A stretch of DNA of 64,000 nt, taken from NCBI GenBank assembly GCA_013397865.1, contig VZTI01000617.1:522044-586043 (forward strand), given 5' to 3'. This document shows, piece by piece, positions 38,669-52,791 of this stretch. Source of the stretch: Struthidea cinerea. Taxonomy: Eukaryota > Chordata > Aves > Passeriformes > Corcoracidae. The position numbers and the translations under genes were made by a program. The notes under the pieces are model-generated. The model was given only the letters and a program-made list of their open reading frames with translations, made no database searches and was not told the origin of the DNA. Each line of letters begins with the position of its first letter. Within the stretch, counting starts at the first letter, position 1.

Positions 38669-39269
38669 AGGAAAAAAGAAGAAAAAGAAATAAAAGGAGG
38701 AGGAAGGAAAAAAGGAGTCTTGTTTGATGGCCAAGACGGATGACACCACCTGTTCCTTCTCATAATTGCATTCAGATACTTCGGATACATATTTGCCAGC
38801 TCTCATGACCCACTGATGCTATTCCCTCCTAAGGAAAAAGCAGGCACTCACCAGATATTACAGAAGATTTTAACACCAATAAAGGATTTGTACTAAGTGT
38901 GTTTAGGACTGATCAAACTAAGGAGAAGCTCTTACAGCAGAAGTCTGGGCTTTTATCTTTTGCAAAGTAGGTATACCAGTGGGAAAAAGTAAAATAGCAA
39001 TTCCCTTGGCTTATTCTTTGACTAGCATGGCTTTGATTGGTGACTGAGACCCATGCTAAAAAATAATCTATGATAATTTTGGAAACAGCAGCACCCCTCC
39101 ATGACAAATGCATTTAAGTCAGAGCAGGCCAGCATCTCTAAATGCAGGGTGACCAGAGAGCTGCCACTTGCTGCTAGAATCATTCCCTACCAAGTTAACG
39201 GGAGAGGAAACTATCAAACCTCGATGATTCACGGCTCTTTTCACAGGCCATGTGGGGAGGGGTTTCTGG

Positions 39270-39320
39270 GGGTCTCCTCTGGAGTCCTGCCCCTTCTCTG
39301 GGTCTCTTGGGGTCCTGCCC
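39270..39320. repeat. two-copy tandem duplication
   Basis: gggtctcctctggagtcctg and the related gggtctcttggggtcctgcc occur in tandem about 30 bases apart. Imperfect copies. Confidence 0.6.
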
Positions 39321-39754
39321 TACCTTTCTATGCTTTGAGGTGTCCATGGTTAGCCCTGCACTCTGGTGCACTGCACCAAGCTAATCATCGGCACGGAGAG
39401 AAAGGATATTGTCAGAGTGCAAAATGATCTGTTTTCAGGCAGGAAGCAGTCAACTAGATGTAAATTCCATGAAACAAAAGAAGGTATTATTTACAGTTTT
39501 ATTGTTATGTTAATTAATACTTACATCTTGGAATGAAAAATAGAAATGTTAATGATTGGCTTTACTAAGAGGATCACTTGATGCCAATGTGAAAGCCAGG
39601 GAGAGAAGGCAATTATGCAAACATCACATGCATCCCAATTTCAGTATGGAAACTTACATTTCAAATCTCAATTCAGGAAAATAACATGGAAAGTTTGTAC
39701 TACAAAATCTAAACATGAGAAAGATTTAAGAGAAAAAAAAGCACATTGCATATG

Positions 39755-39780
39755 TCAGATAATCTAGTCTGATTATCTGA
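39755..39780. repeat. perfect 10-bp inverted repeat
   Basis: TCAGATAATC, loop TAGTCT, GATTATCTGA. Confidence 0.9.
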
Positions 39781-42700
39781 GCTGTGCTAGCTACAGGGAA
39801 GCACTTACCCTTGAGTCCAGCTAGAAGTTAGCAGGGTAAGAAGGAACAAACCAGAATAACATAAAGACTAGCAACAAGGCTCAGGAAAGCAGACAGGAGC
39901 CCTAACCTAGCCGCTAAATATTTGGGTTCAAGCAAAGAATGAAAAAGAAACTTAAAGAAAATCAAACCAACCAAAAAGAAAACCACTTACAGCTGAAAAT
40001 TTCTCAAGCAGCTCAATAAACCTTGCTACTTATTATGGGGGAACAAATCATCACAAATTCTCAAAACAACCAACTCATTGTATATGGTGTGATTAACAGT
40101 TATTAAATATAAACAGACATTAAAAACTACATATAACCACAAATGATATATAAAACAAGTACAGACCAATCTTTCACATTAAAAATAAATGGCTTCAAGA
40201 AAAAAAAAGAATGTTGAGCACACTTGGGAATTTTCTTCGATACATCACTAACACAGAACAAAGATTGGTGCTTTCAGACAAGTGACCACTTTCATGAAGC
40301 TTAAATATTGCCAAAAGGTGTAATATGTATTGGCAGCATTATTGACTATAAAACTGTGAAGGATTTCAACACTAAACAAGAACCATTTGGGGTTTTTTCT
40401 TTTATAATGCGAACACTGGAGAAAAGCACAGTTTTGCATAAATGGAGTTTTTCTTTGAAATTGCAGCAAAACAAAAAAAGCAAAACTTTTCACTCTAACA
40501 GGTATTGTTCACCCACATAAAAGGAATTGTAAGTCATACAAAAATTAATGAATAGCAGGATCTATTTTTTCAAGTACTTAAATTGCAAATAAAATAAACT
40601 CCACCCTGGTTCGGAGCTGTCTGTTTACTCCAAAGTAAAGTGCTGCCTTTGAACTGTGGATGAGAATTTGAGTGCTGCTCAAACTTTATATTTACTAAGT
40701 CAAAAGATGTGGGAACCAAATGGAATTCACTATTTCTCCCAGGTTTCCCAAACAGCAAGATAACTGCTTCTCAATTTTCTGTGCAACAGACAGCTCCATG
40801 CCAGGCATGGACGGCTGGATTCTCTGTGTGTGTGCATGCATGCACATGAGGTGTCTCAGACTGCTACGACATGGAAGCTCTAACAATAGTTACTCGTCAA
40901 ATGGCTTAACATTTTTTATTTGCACATCCTCATTCACCATAGCCTCCAATAAGCACAAAAAAAAAAAAAAAAGAAAGACAGGTATAAAGATAAACATACA
41001 AGAATAAAATGTCTCACAGAAGTCCTTACCTTTCTGCAGGCAAAAAAAAACCCCAAACCAAAAAACTCAAGCAAAAAAAAAAAAGCCAGTAACCTAAACC
41101 CTTTTAAAAATGCAATACTTGGTATGTCTGGATTTCAAGACTGAAGGAGCTGAGATATGTATTTGTGCATTTAAGACTCCCCATATGTGGCATGCATGAC
41201 TCACTGCTGCTTCAGATCATTTAACTGCTGTGCCCCATGACTTTTGCAATGAGCACTGCCATGTATAGATGTTGAAATATGAAAAATGAGCAGCCTTTCC
41301 AGTTGAGATGAAGGTGTATTATGGCACGTTGCCCTCCTCCTCTTGTAGGATGTGCACAAAGACCTGTCAGAGGGATCTAGATCCGAAGGGGGAGGAGGAA
41401 GGAAAACCAAGGACAAAACACCAGCCCAGAAGATGCTCAAGTAGTAAGCCATCACACTGATGGACTGATGAGCCAACTAGTTTCTCTCTTCCAGGCTTTG
41501 GCACAACATATCCAAGAGGGTTTCCCAATGCTTGCAGCAAAAAGGGGAGCCTGACGCTGCGCAACTTACAGAAAAATACATTGTGGATGGAAAGAGGGTG
41601 GTGGTGTTATAAAAAGCAAAATGATCCAGATGTGGAGCTGGTATTGGCATGAGAACAAGTGAGAGAAACAGAGGTCAGATCCTGACTCCCTCAAATGCCC
41701 TGGAGGGCCCAGGGGGTGAAATCTTGGCTGTTTTCACCAGAAGCAAGGATGAAGGAGCCCTGCCTCCTGGCAAGTGAGTGAGATGCAAAAACGAGGTCAA
41801 GCCTGTGGCATCTCTGTAGCTCTGAGCACAGTCAGGCTGATAGAGTCTGCAGGACCACAAGCAGCACACGGCTCTGATGGATGTGCTGGGCTGTGTAGAT
41901 GCGGAATTGACTCCTGGGCTCAGTCACTGACTTCCCTGATCCCTGGCAAGGATTAGGACAAGCCAGCTGCCTCTTCCTCACCCCAGATACCCTAAGCTAA
42001 GATACTCCCACACATACAGTGCTTGGCTGTGCAAGGAAATCATACACCCAAGTGTCCACTGGCCTGGGCAATTCCTTTTCCTCCGCAAAATCCTAGCAGA
42101 TTTTGCAACAGCTGCTATGATGCGTCTTGGAAAGCACACTTCACCTGACCCTTCATACTGGTCTGGTGAAGTGAAAACTGTAAATATCAGGAATTTACTC
42201 AGCAGAAAAATTCTCCAAGCTTGATGTCTGCAGGGATAGGAGAAGACTGGAGGGAAAGGTGTTTCCTCAGTTTGATGTTCTTTGCTCTCATTCTACTCTG
42301 CAGGGATCATGCTGGGATGAGCAGGAGTGCATCTTCTGTGCACCAAGCCCACAACTAAGAGCACCTTTCAGCACCACTTGTTAGGAGAGGGAGCAACAAG
42401 CTCCCTCTGTTGCTCCCCCTTGCTATGCTTTGAAGGCTTTTAGTCTGTGAAAAAGCTGCAATAGAAGGATCTGTGCCTGCTAGTTCCAAGAACTCTCTGA
42501 TTAAATGTTCTGCGCAGAGGGACATAAATCCCTGGGAATGCTCTTGGATTGGCACGACTCAGCCAGTAAATGTCCCACTTAAAAGAGGCGAATTCCAACC
42601 TCCCATTCTGGCTTTCTGAGAGGTGTTCTCCCTTCCCAACCCCAGTTCTTTACACCTTGCACTCCCAAAGTCAGTGACTGCAATGAAGAGGATGAGGATC

Positions 42701-43856
42701 ATTGAAATGAAAACAGTGACTATAGGTTACCACACTGCATCACACTACGTTTCACTTGCAGCAGCAGTAATGCAAGGCAGAAGGGAGGCCAAAACACACA
42801 GGCATGTTGAAGATACAAAAAAATAAAAAAGCAGCAAGCAGAGGTTTTCTGCTGTAACACTGGTCATACAGCTGTATGTCTTGTACTGTTGTTTTCTATA
42901 AATACTGACATGAAGAAGTTAAACAAATATAAAAGATGGTCAAATGCTATTGATAAGGAAAGGGCAGATATTCTGAGTTCCTTACAACAATATACTCCAT
43001 AACTGCTTTATAGAGACCATTAAAAGAAAGTTAAAATCTGATTTAATCAGAAGAATTCTTTAGTATTTACCACTTTTCCTTATTTTAGTTATATTTAATG
43101 ATAAAAAAATTCCTAAATTCTTAAATTTTGTCAAAACTAGCAAGAACTTCTGTATGTTACATAACAAAGGGGCTGCAGACAATTGAGACCTTCAAGAAAA
43201 ATGAGGGAAGAGGCATTTCTGTAGTTTATAATCAAACTACATTTGCCAGACAAAAGAAATTGCTCTAAATTTCAAATGAAGCAAAGTGGGTATAACCGCA
43301 TAGGACATGCAGCATAGCTATGACTTAAAAGATGATTGCTTTAAATTCACATCTAACTGGCCTGCAAAGCAACCTGTTAAAAATACCATATGTTTTCCTA
43401 CAGTTGAATATTCAACAGGAGACCTCTTTTTGTGTGTGCATTTCATACTTGCAAGATTTGCACCTGTAGTTTTGAGCACGTGATGCATTTGATAGACAGC
43501 TAATGGTGCTAATGAATCACTCTGATCTGGGTGTGCAATTTATTGTGTAAGACACGTGTCTGCGGAAAGCAAGGTGGGTCTCAGGCTCTCAGATCCCAGT
43601 CTCTCTCCTCCATCAAGTATTGCACTTTAAAATACCCACTGACAAGTTCCCCAAGGAATTTTGTTTCTTGGGTTTGGTTGTGTCAAACACACAGGTTAAC
43701 TGCTTCCAGATCTACTGATGTAAAAAAAACCTTTATGATAATGAAAAAACATTTTGTTGTGAAATCAGAAACATGTGTGTGAATATTGATTTATATCAGT
43801 GCATAAAATCTTTCCATCAAAGACTTCGGCTGTCTAGGAGAACTTAATTTACTTAC

Positions 43857-44069
43857 AAAATTGAGAGATTGGAGCATCTATCTGGGGTACATTTCCTCCT
43901 TTAGCATTTAGCTTTTGCACTTGGGTAGGCGGCACAGGTTTGTGAGACTGGCCAGTGGCTCGGTACATGGCTTGGACCCACAGGATACGGTCCTGCTCAT
44001 CGTCACTCGCAAAAATCACCGTGTCTCCTTCCTTCACAGCATTGAAGAATGTTCTGCCGCCATCCAAAC
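43857..44069 (-). CDS. CADPS: CADPS exon: end of PH domain and linker
   Basis: This is the longest coding exon here (213 bp), with acceptor tttcctgccag and donor gtaagt. Two bases finish the glycine, then 70 codons run from LDGGRTFFNAVKEGDTVIFA through SDDEQDRILWVQAMYRATGQ to NAKGGNVPQIDAPISQF, plus one base. The DRILWVQAMYRA part is the C-terminal alpha-helix of the PH domain with its near-invariant tryptophan. The tail SHKPVPPTQVQKLNAKGG is the start of the linker and is CADPS-like rather than CADPS2-like. Small differences from the human protein as I recall it are LDGGRT for LEGGRA and PQID for PQLD. Confidence 0.98.
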
Positions 44070-45128
44070 CTGGCAGGAAAGGAAGCGACAACGCCGTTTC
44101 ACAGACTTCTGAGGCCAGCCAGGAGATCTCCCCCAGCACTGCACCACTGCTCCGGTGTCTCTTCACCCAGTCCCATGCTGCTCCCAGCTCTGTCCCCTCC
44201 CCTGCACCTAACTCACCTGCAAGACAGCCCACAGGTCCCCAGGTAGCATCCTACAGCGCAGTTATTAAAACATGCCCCAACACACTCGGATTACTTGCTT
44301 CTCTCACCTATAGCTCCATCAGTGCAAGTCCCATGTGAGTTGCACCACTAGAGCCCAATTAAACATAGGTTTTGAGTGGGAGGTTCCCCATCAGACTGAA
44401 AGCATCAGTGCTCACACTGCAGAAAAAGGTCCTTCGGTGATATCTTTATTTCTGTCTTTGCCCTGATTTGGCACCCATCTTCCCATCTCCCTGACAGAAG
44501 AATTAAACTGGAATAAAGGTCTTGACAACCAACCTACTGTATCTTTTCTCATCTCCTCTGGGGATACCACTACTCAGGGCATGGTGAGGATCAGGGCATG
44601 TTGCATTGAAATAAAAGAAAAATGGTGCTCCTCCATTTGAAGAAGGGCCTTACCACCAACAGGCACCTCCAGCTGCCAGGGGCTTTCTGTCCCTGCCCCT
44701 TCCATGCACTGACATCCATGAGAGAGAACAGGGCAGGCAAAAGTGTTGGCTTGGTCCCATAAATATTTTCTACAATAAAGACAAGCATGGCTGCTAGCCT
44801 TTTATTTAGGAAATATAATCTGAAGGCACAGGTTGGGATCATTACTCAATTTGAGAATTCAGCTCACAATCAAATTTCATTGGGATTTAAGTGTCTAATT
44901 CACTTGGGCTCCCCAGAAGAGATGAGTTGCACCCTCCTCTGGTGCAACTCCTAGCTCAGTTCCTTAGATCTATTTATAGATCAGTCATGCATAGCTAATG
45001 ATCAGTATAAACACAAACATATTCAAAATAATGCTGATCACAGTTCAGATGCAGGCAGGGAGAGGGAGAGAGAGGACTCCCTTTGGGAGTGGTGAGTGCA
45101 GCACCCACAGGAGCTGCCAGCCCCGTAC
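44070..45128 (-). other. CADPS: CADPS intron inside PH domain
   Basis: A 1.06-kb intron. It contains a perfect inverted repeat at 44924-44950. Otherwise plain. Confidence 0.85.
44924..44950. repeat. perfect 10-bp inverted repeat
   Basis: GAGTTGCACC, loop CTCCTCT, GGTGCAACTC. Confidence 0.9.
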
Positions 45129-45237
45129 CTGGCTGAGGGTCAGTGTAGTCCACGGTGTATCCATCAAGCTGCAGCAGCTCTTGAGGTTCAGCTTTTTTCT
45201 CCCGGTAGCTGCACATAGCAAATGTATATTGACTAAC
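45129..45237 (-). CDS. CADPS: CADPS exon: middle of PH domain
   Basis: The exon is 109 bp, with acceptor gattttcctcag and donor gtacgg. It encodes [20 protein letters not shown] and [16 protein letters not shown], plus the first base of a glycine codon. These are the central beta-strands of the PH domain. The motif [14 protein letters not shown] is highly characteristic of CAPS proteins. It is preceded by an 8.1-kb intron and followed by a 1.06-kb intron. No substitution or break was noticed. Confidence 0.97.
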
Positions 45238-48200
45238 CTGAGGAAAATCACAAAGCTAAGATGGAACCGGGTGACCACCACAAGGCAATCCAAAGCGCTT
45301 ACAAACGCCGCACGCTGACGGCGTGTTTGCAGGGACTGGGGGTGCTGGGGTAATTTGGATGGTCATTGCCCATTAGAGACAGACGAAACTTTCTACCAGG
45401 CTTTTACAAAGCCCTCTCTTAGCACATCCGGCTGCAGCATGCATCAATTCTTTGCATCAGTACACACAGTGGTTTAATTTCCTCCAAAAGAGGAAGCTCC
45501 ACAGCTTAAAACCCTCTATCATTCACCCCCAGACAAGTGCAAGAGTGACACTCTGTCACAAACAATGTGAGCTAAATTGCTAGGTGCCAGTCATATTAAA
45601 GCAATCTTAAGATCCCACTGATCTCAGCAGTTGTTGTCATCAGTGCTGTAAATGGCAGCTCTCACTCCTCTGAGGTACCATCTGCATGACACGACATATT
45701 CAATGTCAAGCTCTTGACGGAAGCCGACTCAGCTGCAGGGGCTCTGCCAGGCTCCCAAATCGCCTTTAGGAGCCCATCAGGCTGCATCAAAACCCTGCAC
45801 ATACTCAGTGTGCTGCGATCTGGATGGTCGGCAAGAAGCTTGTCCAGGAGGAGAGGAGAGGATTCTCCATGCCCCAGGCTAGGAACTCACAGGGAAATTT
45901 ACTGTCAAATGATTTCAAATGACTTTGTTAAGGTTGTGTCACATCCTGGATGCCTGACGTAATTTTATTTGTCTGGACATTTTCTTGACCTCTGGAGGAA
46001 ACTTTAAAACTCTGGTGGGTGGCAATGAATTGCGCTTGTCATTTTTTGGAAGCTGGGAGAGATCCTGAAACAGGGGATCACGGCTGGGCTGGGGGGTTTT
46101 GTCTTCAAACTCCAGCCAAATCACTCGACTACAAAGACACATGCAGCACTTTTTTTGGTGGCATCTCTCACTAATAAAATGTAATTTACTGAAGCTGGAG
46201 GACCCATCTATTGGCACAGCATCTCCCAGACGCCGCTCGGTTTATTGCTGCCCTCTATGGGCTTCTGCTCGCCGCCAGCCTGCTCCGGCAGCCCTGCCTG
46301 CACCGAGCTTTCCTCCAGGAACAGCTCCAAAAGCCACCTAAGAATAAACCCTATCATTAACACATTTGTGGGAGTAAGACTAAAAGCAATGCTTTAAGCA
46401 TCTTGCATCCTCCTTAAAACCACCAGCACTGACAAAAGATTGACAAGTAGCAGACCAATAGCAGGAGCACACCAGTGCATATTCCCTGCTCTGCACTTTG
46501 CATGCTTACCATTGTATAGGCAACACAAAACCTAAAAAGATTAACACGAAGAAATGTAAAAATAAAAACCTAAAACCCATTGCCCCATAGCACAACATTC
46601 AGACTTCTGTGGTGTTCATTCAGTCGTACTTGCAGTATGTTGCTGCCATCTCCTGGAGGAACTCTGGAATGTGCTTTATTTATGGGAATATCCTAGAGAT
46701 CTCATCTGAGCGGTAAGGATTTGATTTCTCTGTGTTAGACAGCCTGAACTTCAGGGACTGCATGATAAATCCAATTCCTGAAATGCGTCAGCTAGCTAAC
46801 CTATGCTGACATTTATTGAAAACCTTAATACCACTAATGCTTTTTTGCTTCTCCTATATGGTCTATAGCAACAGGTAAATTCATTCAGTAGTTCAGCTGT
46901 TGTTCTCTGACCCCAAACATGAGGTCTGAATTTCGGGCTCTTCTTCATATACAAGTAATTCCACTCCTCTTTGGACCCAGAAAATATTCTTCTGGCCTAT
47001 CAACAAGACAACCATAGCAACACAGTGGTAACACACGGAAAAGGCATTTCAGAGCTTGTATTTCTCATGTTAAAGGTTATAAAAGACAGGTGTAGACAGT
47101 AGGCTCTGGTGGAGCCATCCTGGGACAAAGGCAAAGCAAACTGGTCTCTCCTGTTAGGATGCACAGGATTTCCTTGAAAGCAGCTGTTCTACACTGTTAT
47201 CAGAAGAGACCTTTAAGAGACAGGTGGGTCTATAATATGCAGTGAGCCAGGGCTCATCCAGGTTCACATCTTACTTCTTTGCTACTTACACAGCTCAAAG
47301 GAGAAGCCCAAGCTCAGGAATGCCACAAAGCTTGCTGGCAGCAGCAAGCAAGTATCAGGTTGGAGAGACAACAAAGCTATTGATGGCCTCTGGAAGAGGT
47401 GCCAACTCTGCCATGCAGTGTCTGCACCTAAACAACTTCAGCTACTGACTTCAAGGACTGGCAAACCAGCCTGTGTACCCTATCCTGCTGCCTAGAGCAT
47501 TTACTGCTTGGGGTCAGAGAGAAGTTGGTGCCATGGCTACCAGTGCAACGTGGCTCCTTTCATTTACAAGCAGTGCTAAAGCCAAGCCCAAGAAAATGAG
47601 ATTCTAGAAAGCTCAGTATGTCACAGTTGTGCTTTGCTGCTGAACAGCACTGTAGGGTCAAGAGGAGATTGCATTTGCCTTTCATCAGTCCTCTAAAATA
47701 TTGTGCTTTACAGCGTCTGCTTTCTGCAAAGCTCAGAAGTGGCCAGACAAGTGAAACAGTTAATAGCAGAAATTAATCTTACAGCCTGATGGGTTCACAC
47801 TGAACCATAGCTGAGTATGAGAGTGAGCAAGCAGATGGGATGGGCAAGATGAATGGTTTGAGTAATTGGAAAAAAACACAGATACAGAGAGGAAACTGAA
47901 GGAAGACAGAGGAGAAATCTCTGCCCAGTGAGGGACAAACTCTCAAAGCAGCTGGGATTTCATCCAGGGACTTGATGACAGCCAGGAAAGGAGCATCTAC
48001 GGAAGCTGAACTGAGAGAAAGTGAAAGAAGGGAACTAGTCCGAGGCAGCCCTGGCTGGTTCATTACAAAAAATGGAAAACACTTTGAGAAATAATTTGAG
48101 ACAAAAGAACACAAGGGGAAAAAAGTGGGGAAAAAGACAAAGAAATTCAGGAAAGGGGAAGCAGACAGCAGGAGACAAATGCCAAAGTTCACTATTCCCA

Positions 48201-48646
48201 GGCTGCTAAATTAAATCCGACTTTCTTGGCACTTGACCATATTCTGTCACCAGCTATATAATCCAACTGATTAATAAATACAGCAGATATGCATTAACTA
48301 GTCCTGACTTTGTCCTTGTTTCTCCACCAGAGACTCCTGCTCTAGCAAAGCACTGCTTTCCCCAGGATCCTGATCAAACCAGTTAATTGTCATTCCTCAT
48401 TTGCTCCCCCTTTTTTACTGTTGACACAACCCTGCCCTACTTGGGTTAAATTCTTAAATGGACCTTTCCTAGATTAACAGCATGCATTTTGTCCCAAGGG
48501 AGAGAAACCGTGCAAAGATACTGCCAGCTGTAATACAGCTTTCCACTTTGATGGGAGACTTGTCCTCTGATTGCAGCTGTATGTTGCCTCCCAAGCCCTT
48601 TCCTGACACAAATGAACAGAGGAAATGATCTAGCTTAAAGAAAAAA

Positions 48647-48670
48647 ATGTGAAAACAATAGTTTTCACAT
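48647..48670. repeat. perfect 10-bp inverted repeat
   Basis: ATGTGAAAAC, loop AATA, GTTTTCACAT. Confidence 0.9.
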
Positions 48671-51600
48671 CTCAGCATATCCATTCAGCGCTAAAAGCTG
48701 CACATAACAGTTGTCCCAGCTTCTCTCTTCAAGCAGGAGGTGTGTGTGCTCTCCCGGGCAGGGCAGTGTGGTGGGAATTCATCCTGTGTGAGTATGGACA
48801 GGATATGCAGGACCTACTGCAGCCAGGCATAATAGGCTGTGGCATCAGTTTAACCAGCAGTTTCCAGACATTTTGTATGTATCATCACACTCCAGATTTT
48901 GCAATAATCACCACCTATGCCTAGTTCTCAGGAAGGGTCTAAGAGAAAACATGATTTAATATGATTATGTGGGCCAGCTATGGGTCATTCACCTCAGCTT
49001 GAAGACCACAGTCTAGGACTGCTGGTGTACCACATTGCAATTCTGCTGAATTATTTTAAAATTCTGTGTGATATTCAGAGTTACTGAACACTTACTTAAT
49101 TTTATTTTATCCCGAGTCAGCTGAGTTTTGCTAAAAGCAGGAACTGTCACTGTTATTCTAAATTACACTGAGTTTAGGGAGTCTGTTACTAAAACAATAG
49201 ATCCAGGCATAGACACTGCAACTGGTTTTAATCTGCAGAGAGTTGATGTGGTTCCAACAACATTCTGCAAACACCATCAGACACAATCAGCTGAAAACTG
49301 CTTCAAGCTACTCAGCAGACATGTCATCCAGGTACCATGGAGTGTTACTTCCCATATGCTGCCAGAGCACAGAATGGGGTTATGACAAGAGACAAACAGA
49401 TTTAGTCTGAAATCCCAATGTAATTAATTCACTTGCCCTTAAGAATCATTAAAAGAAATTTCCTATTGCAAAGCCAGCAAACCCACCAGAACCTACCATA
49501 GTGTTATTGCCAGTACAGCACATTAGACCTTGCAAAGAATTAATACAAGCTCTGTCAGCTATCAAAAATCCCAGCTTTTGCATGAGGGTCTAATCAGCAA
49601 ACTGGCTGAAGTTTGTGTGCTGTGCTCAAGGACCTGATACAGCAACATAGGAAACACAGCATCGACAATGGATGTACATTTTATTTCCTAACCAGTCACA
49701 GAAAACTTTGCCCTAAATAGCTCAATTGCTTTTGCTTACCACTGCCACCAGCATTACTGCCGCCTTTATGAAGCATTTTCCTCGCCTGTGATGCTGCGGA
49801 CCATTTCCATCCAAGCTCAGGGCCATATTCTGCCATCATTTTCACACTGCATATCTCAGGATTTAAAATTAGGCAAGTAACGAGTCTCTGCCATGTAATT
49901 TACATCTAATCAGTATTCTGCTCTTCTGCTGCTCATCTCAAAGGGTGTCTATGAGAAGGGTGGGCAGTGTACAGAGAGGACTGCGATTCATTTGGAAAGG
50001 AAAACTAACCCCTCTTAATGCATAGATCGGAGTTGGACAGGAACACACACACTGGCTCTGCCAGCCATGTCATGCCATAAACCTTCCCCGAGGGGTTAAG
50101 CCAAGTCCACCCAGCAAGGCAGGTGCTGGAGAGTTGAGGCTCAGGTCTAGAAATGACACAAAGGAACTGCTCGCACCCGCTACACCCAAACAAATCACTC
50201 CTGTATAACCCTTGCAGTTACACAGACACAGAAGGTGCGAGGGATTATTCCACCCAAATTACAAGGCAGTTATTGCTCCTTTCCTCTTCTCTCCAGGGCT
50301 TACGCAAGCCAAGTAGCAGTGGAAGTGCACTCAGCAGAGCTGGTTTTTCTCCATACACACGCAAAGCCTCCATTCATGGCGGCGAGGCATCACTGACACA
50401 AAAGAGACAAACTGCCATCAACACCTTTCTCCTTAGTGCTGCCCATGCAGTTTGACACCTCTGTGCCTTGTTTAAATAGTTATGAAGAGTCTGAGTATTT
50501 ATTACCACTAATTTCTTAACCACTGGTACCGGAAGGCAGAGTGGTACCACCCAATAGCACTGAAGGAACCAAGGCTGTGTCCATCTGAAATGGGGAAAGA
50601 GGGGCAGAAGAGAGCACAAGACCACGAGGAGGAGGTTATTCTGCAAGCAACAGGAGAGGAGATGGAGCTACAATAGAAGATGCTACAGGTAAGGGACAGA
50701 GATGAGGGATCAGAAAGGAAATGTTTGTTATTCCTCCAAACAGCCTTGACCTCCTGGCAGTGTCATGGACTGACCAGACCACTATATCCCAAATGGACTT
50801 TATGCTTTGGGCTTTATCTCTCAGCTCTGACGCAGTCAGGAGCCTGGTGTGGATGAAGCTCCTGAAAGAGGGGCTGCTCCTTGTCCATTCTCTGTAACAA
50901 GAGCCAGCTCACCTTCCTGCAGGGCTTATTGTCTGCCTGTGGTTTAGCAGAGTTCAGAGCACCCTGCTCTGAATAAACACCTTTACTGCCAATCCCTGTT
51001 CATATCAGCACCCATCCTTTGCATTGCATGAAAAGCAAATGACAAACATACGGACAGCAAAGTATTTTTATTCCATCTTTATTGCCTGCTGACATGTTCA
51101 ATATGCTCAAACTACATCTGAGGGACTGCATAGAGAGTGTTTCTTGTTTATATTTGATGTACAGCAGAACACTTTACATTGCACCAAATGTTGAGCAAAC
51201 GGTAACGTAACAGAGAAGCTGCAGTGGCAGCTGGAATTTCTGAGGTGCGCTACAGAGACTCTCTGGGGGCAAAAGTCTGCTCATCTTATTCAAATGAATT
51301 GCTTTTCTGGCCAAATTCTGCTCTGATATGCCAACTGATGAATACAGACCTAGTAACATGAGAAAACATGAAATAACTCTGAGAGCTTCAATTCCACAGC
51401 AAGCTGAAGAATATATAGTAGCTGAAAACCAGAGAAGCAACTGCAACCACGCTGAACGGCCAGAAGGCTCTCTGAGAGAGATAAGGGAATCCATGTCCAA
51501 ACCTGCAAACCTTTGCACAGAAGAGCATCAATAGAATTATTTATGGGAGAAATGAGGTTAGCAAAAATTACTCTCTGCTTTGGGGAATCCCTGTTCACAG

Positions 51601-52749
51601 GGAAAAAAAGATGAGAACTTGGTCTAATAGGACTGAATTGTCTCTCAGGGAAAAGCAATACCAGTTGCTCTACAGGTGATCACGGATCGCCATAGCACTT
51701 CTAACTTCATTTCAGAACATAATAAAGGAAACATACAGAGAAAAGCAATCCTTCAATCTCTGCCCAAGAACAGGGTCAGTACATAATGTTGCCAAAAGGG
51801 AAAGGCAGATAGAGGCATGCCCTGTGGCTGCTCTACACAACCTCCCCCCTCTCTGTGGCCATTTTGACCCCATGTGGAGTACAAAATGAGCACTTAAACT
51901 GTCTCTGCTGATCATACCTGGTTATCGGACTAGCTATTCAATGGGTCTCTCCAAATAGCCTCCTACTTACACAGGTCCCACACATCATAAATCCCCTTTA
52001 CTTCCCAAGGATGGATTTTCTTATCTGCCCCATAGTTTCATGCTATGGAAGCCAGCAATGATAGATAAAAGGAGAATAAATACCATTAAGCTCCTACTGA
52101 GACAGCTGAACTTGGAGCAATAATTAACACAAAAGAAAGGTATCAGCTTACACCAGGTAATTTAGGATCAGAGAAACCAGGTGTCTAAGGTGGAAGAGGG
52201 ACTACCTGGCTGCCCTTACCAGCACAGGACAGACAGCACACAAGCATGCTCCAAATGTGGAGTCTGGTGCACCTGGTTTATACCATCTCTGTTCTTACAC
52301 TTTGACCCTCTACAGCAGACCTGCCATCTGTTTCATCAGCAGCAGGGTTTTACCCTCTGATCTGATCAGTTTGGATCTGTGTTGTCACAAGATCTCAGTT
52401 GGATCCCATGTTATTCCATCACAGCATCTCTGTGTTGCTTTCATAGAAAACCTGAACAAAGGTTTTATTCCTCACACTTGGAGACAACACACCATGAGAG
52501 TCCAGAGAGCAGGGAGAGAGAGATGGACCCAAGAGGACTCTGTGACTTCCTCAGGTTGGTGTGAAGATGGATCACTCACACTGGAGCCACACACTTCTGT
52601 GGCCAATGCAGTGGTTCCACCTACTGTTGGAAGGTGAGGAAAGATCTAACACACCAAGTACTGACCAGATCCTTTTAGGTTACAGAGGACATCCGCCTGT
52701 TTCCTTGAAATTCTTAACAGCGGTCAAATATACAGGTCTACTGAAACTG

Positions 52750-52791
52750 NNNNNNNNNNNNNNNNNNNNNNNNNNNNNNNNNNNNNNNNNN
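52750..52791. other. assembly gap (42 N) next to a G run
   Basis: The gap is directly followed by a 10-base G homopolymer (52792-52801), then purine-only sequence. It mirrors the C-run gap at 7663. Confidence 0.95.

Larger units (their letters stand above)
32769..43856 (-). other. CADPS: CADPS largest complete intron
   Basis: An 11.1-kb intron with (CATT)n and (AC)n microsatellites at 38.3-38.7 kb, a homeodomain-site-rich block at about 33360-33720, a perfect hairpin at 39755-39780, a duplicated 20-base unit at 39270-39320 and A-rich runs near 40.96 and 41.05 kb. No coding exon was recognised. Confidence 0.8.

Noticed and set aside
38429..38806. Cys/Val-rich minus-strand open frames
   Set aside because: They are translations of the (AC)n microsatellite.
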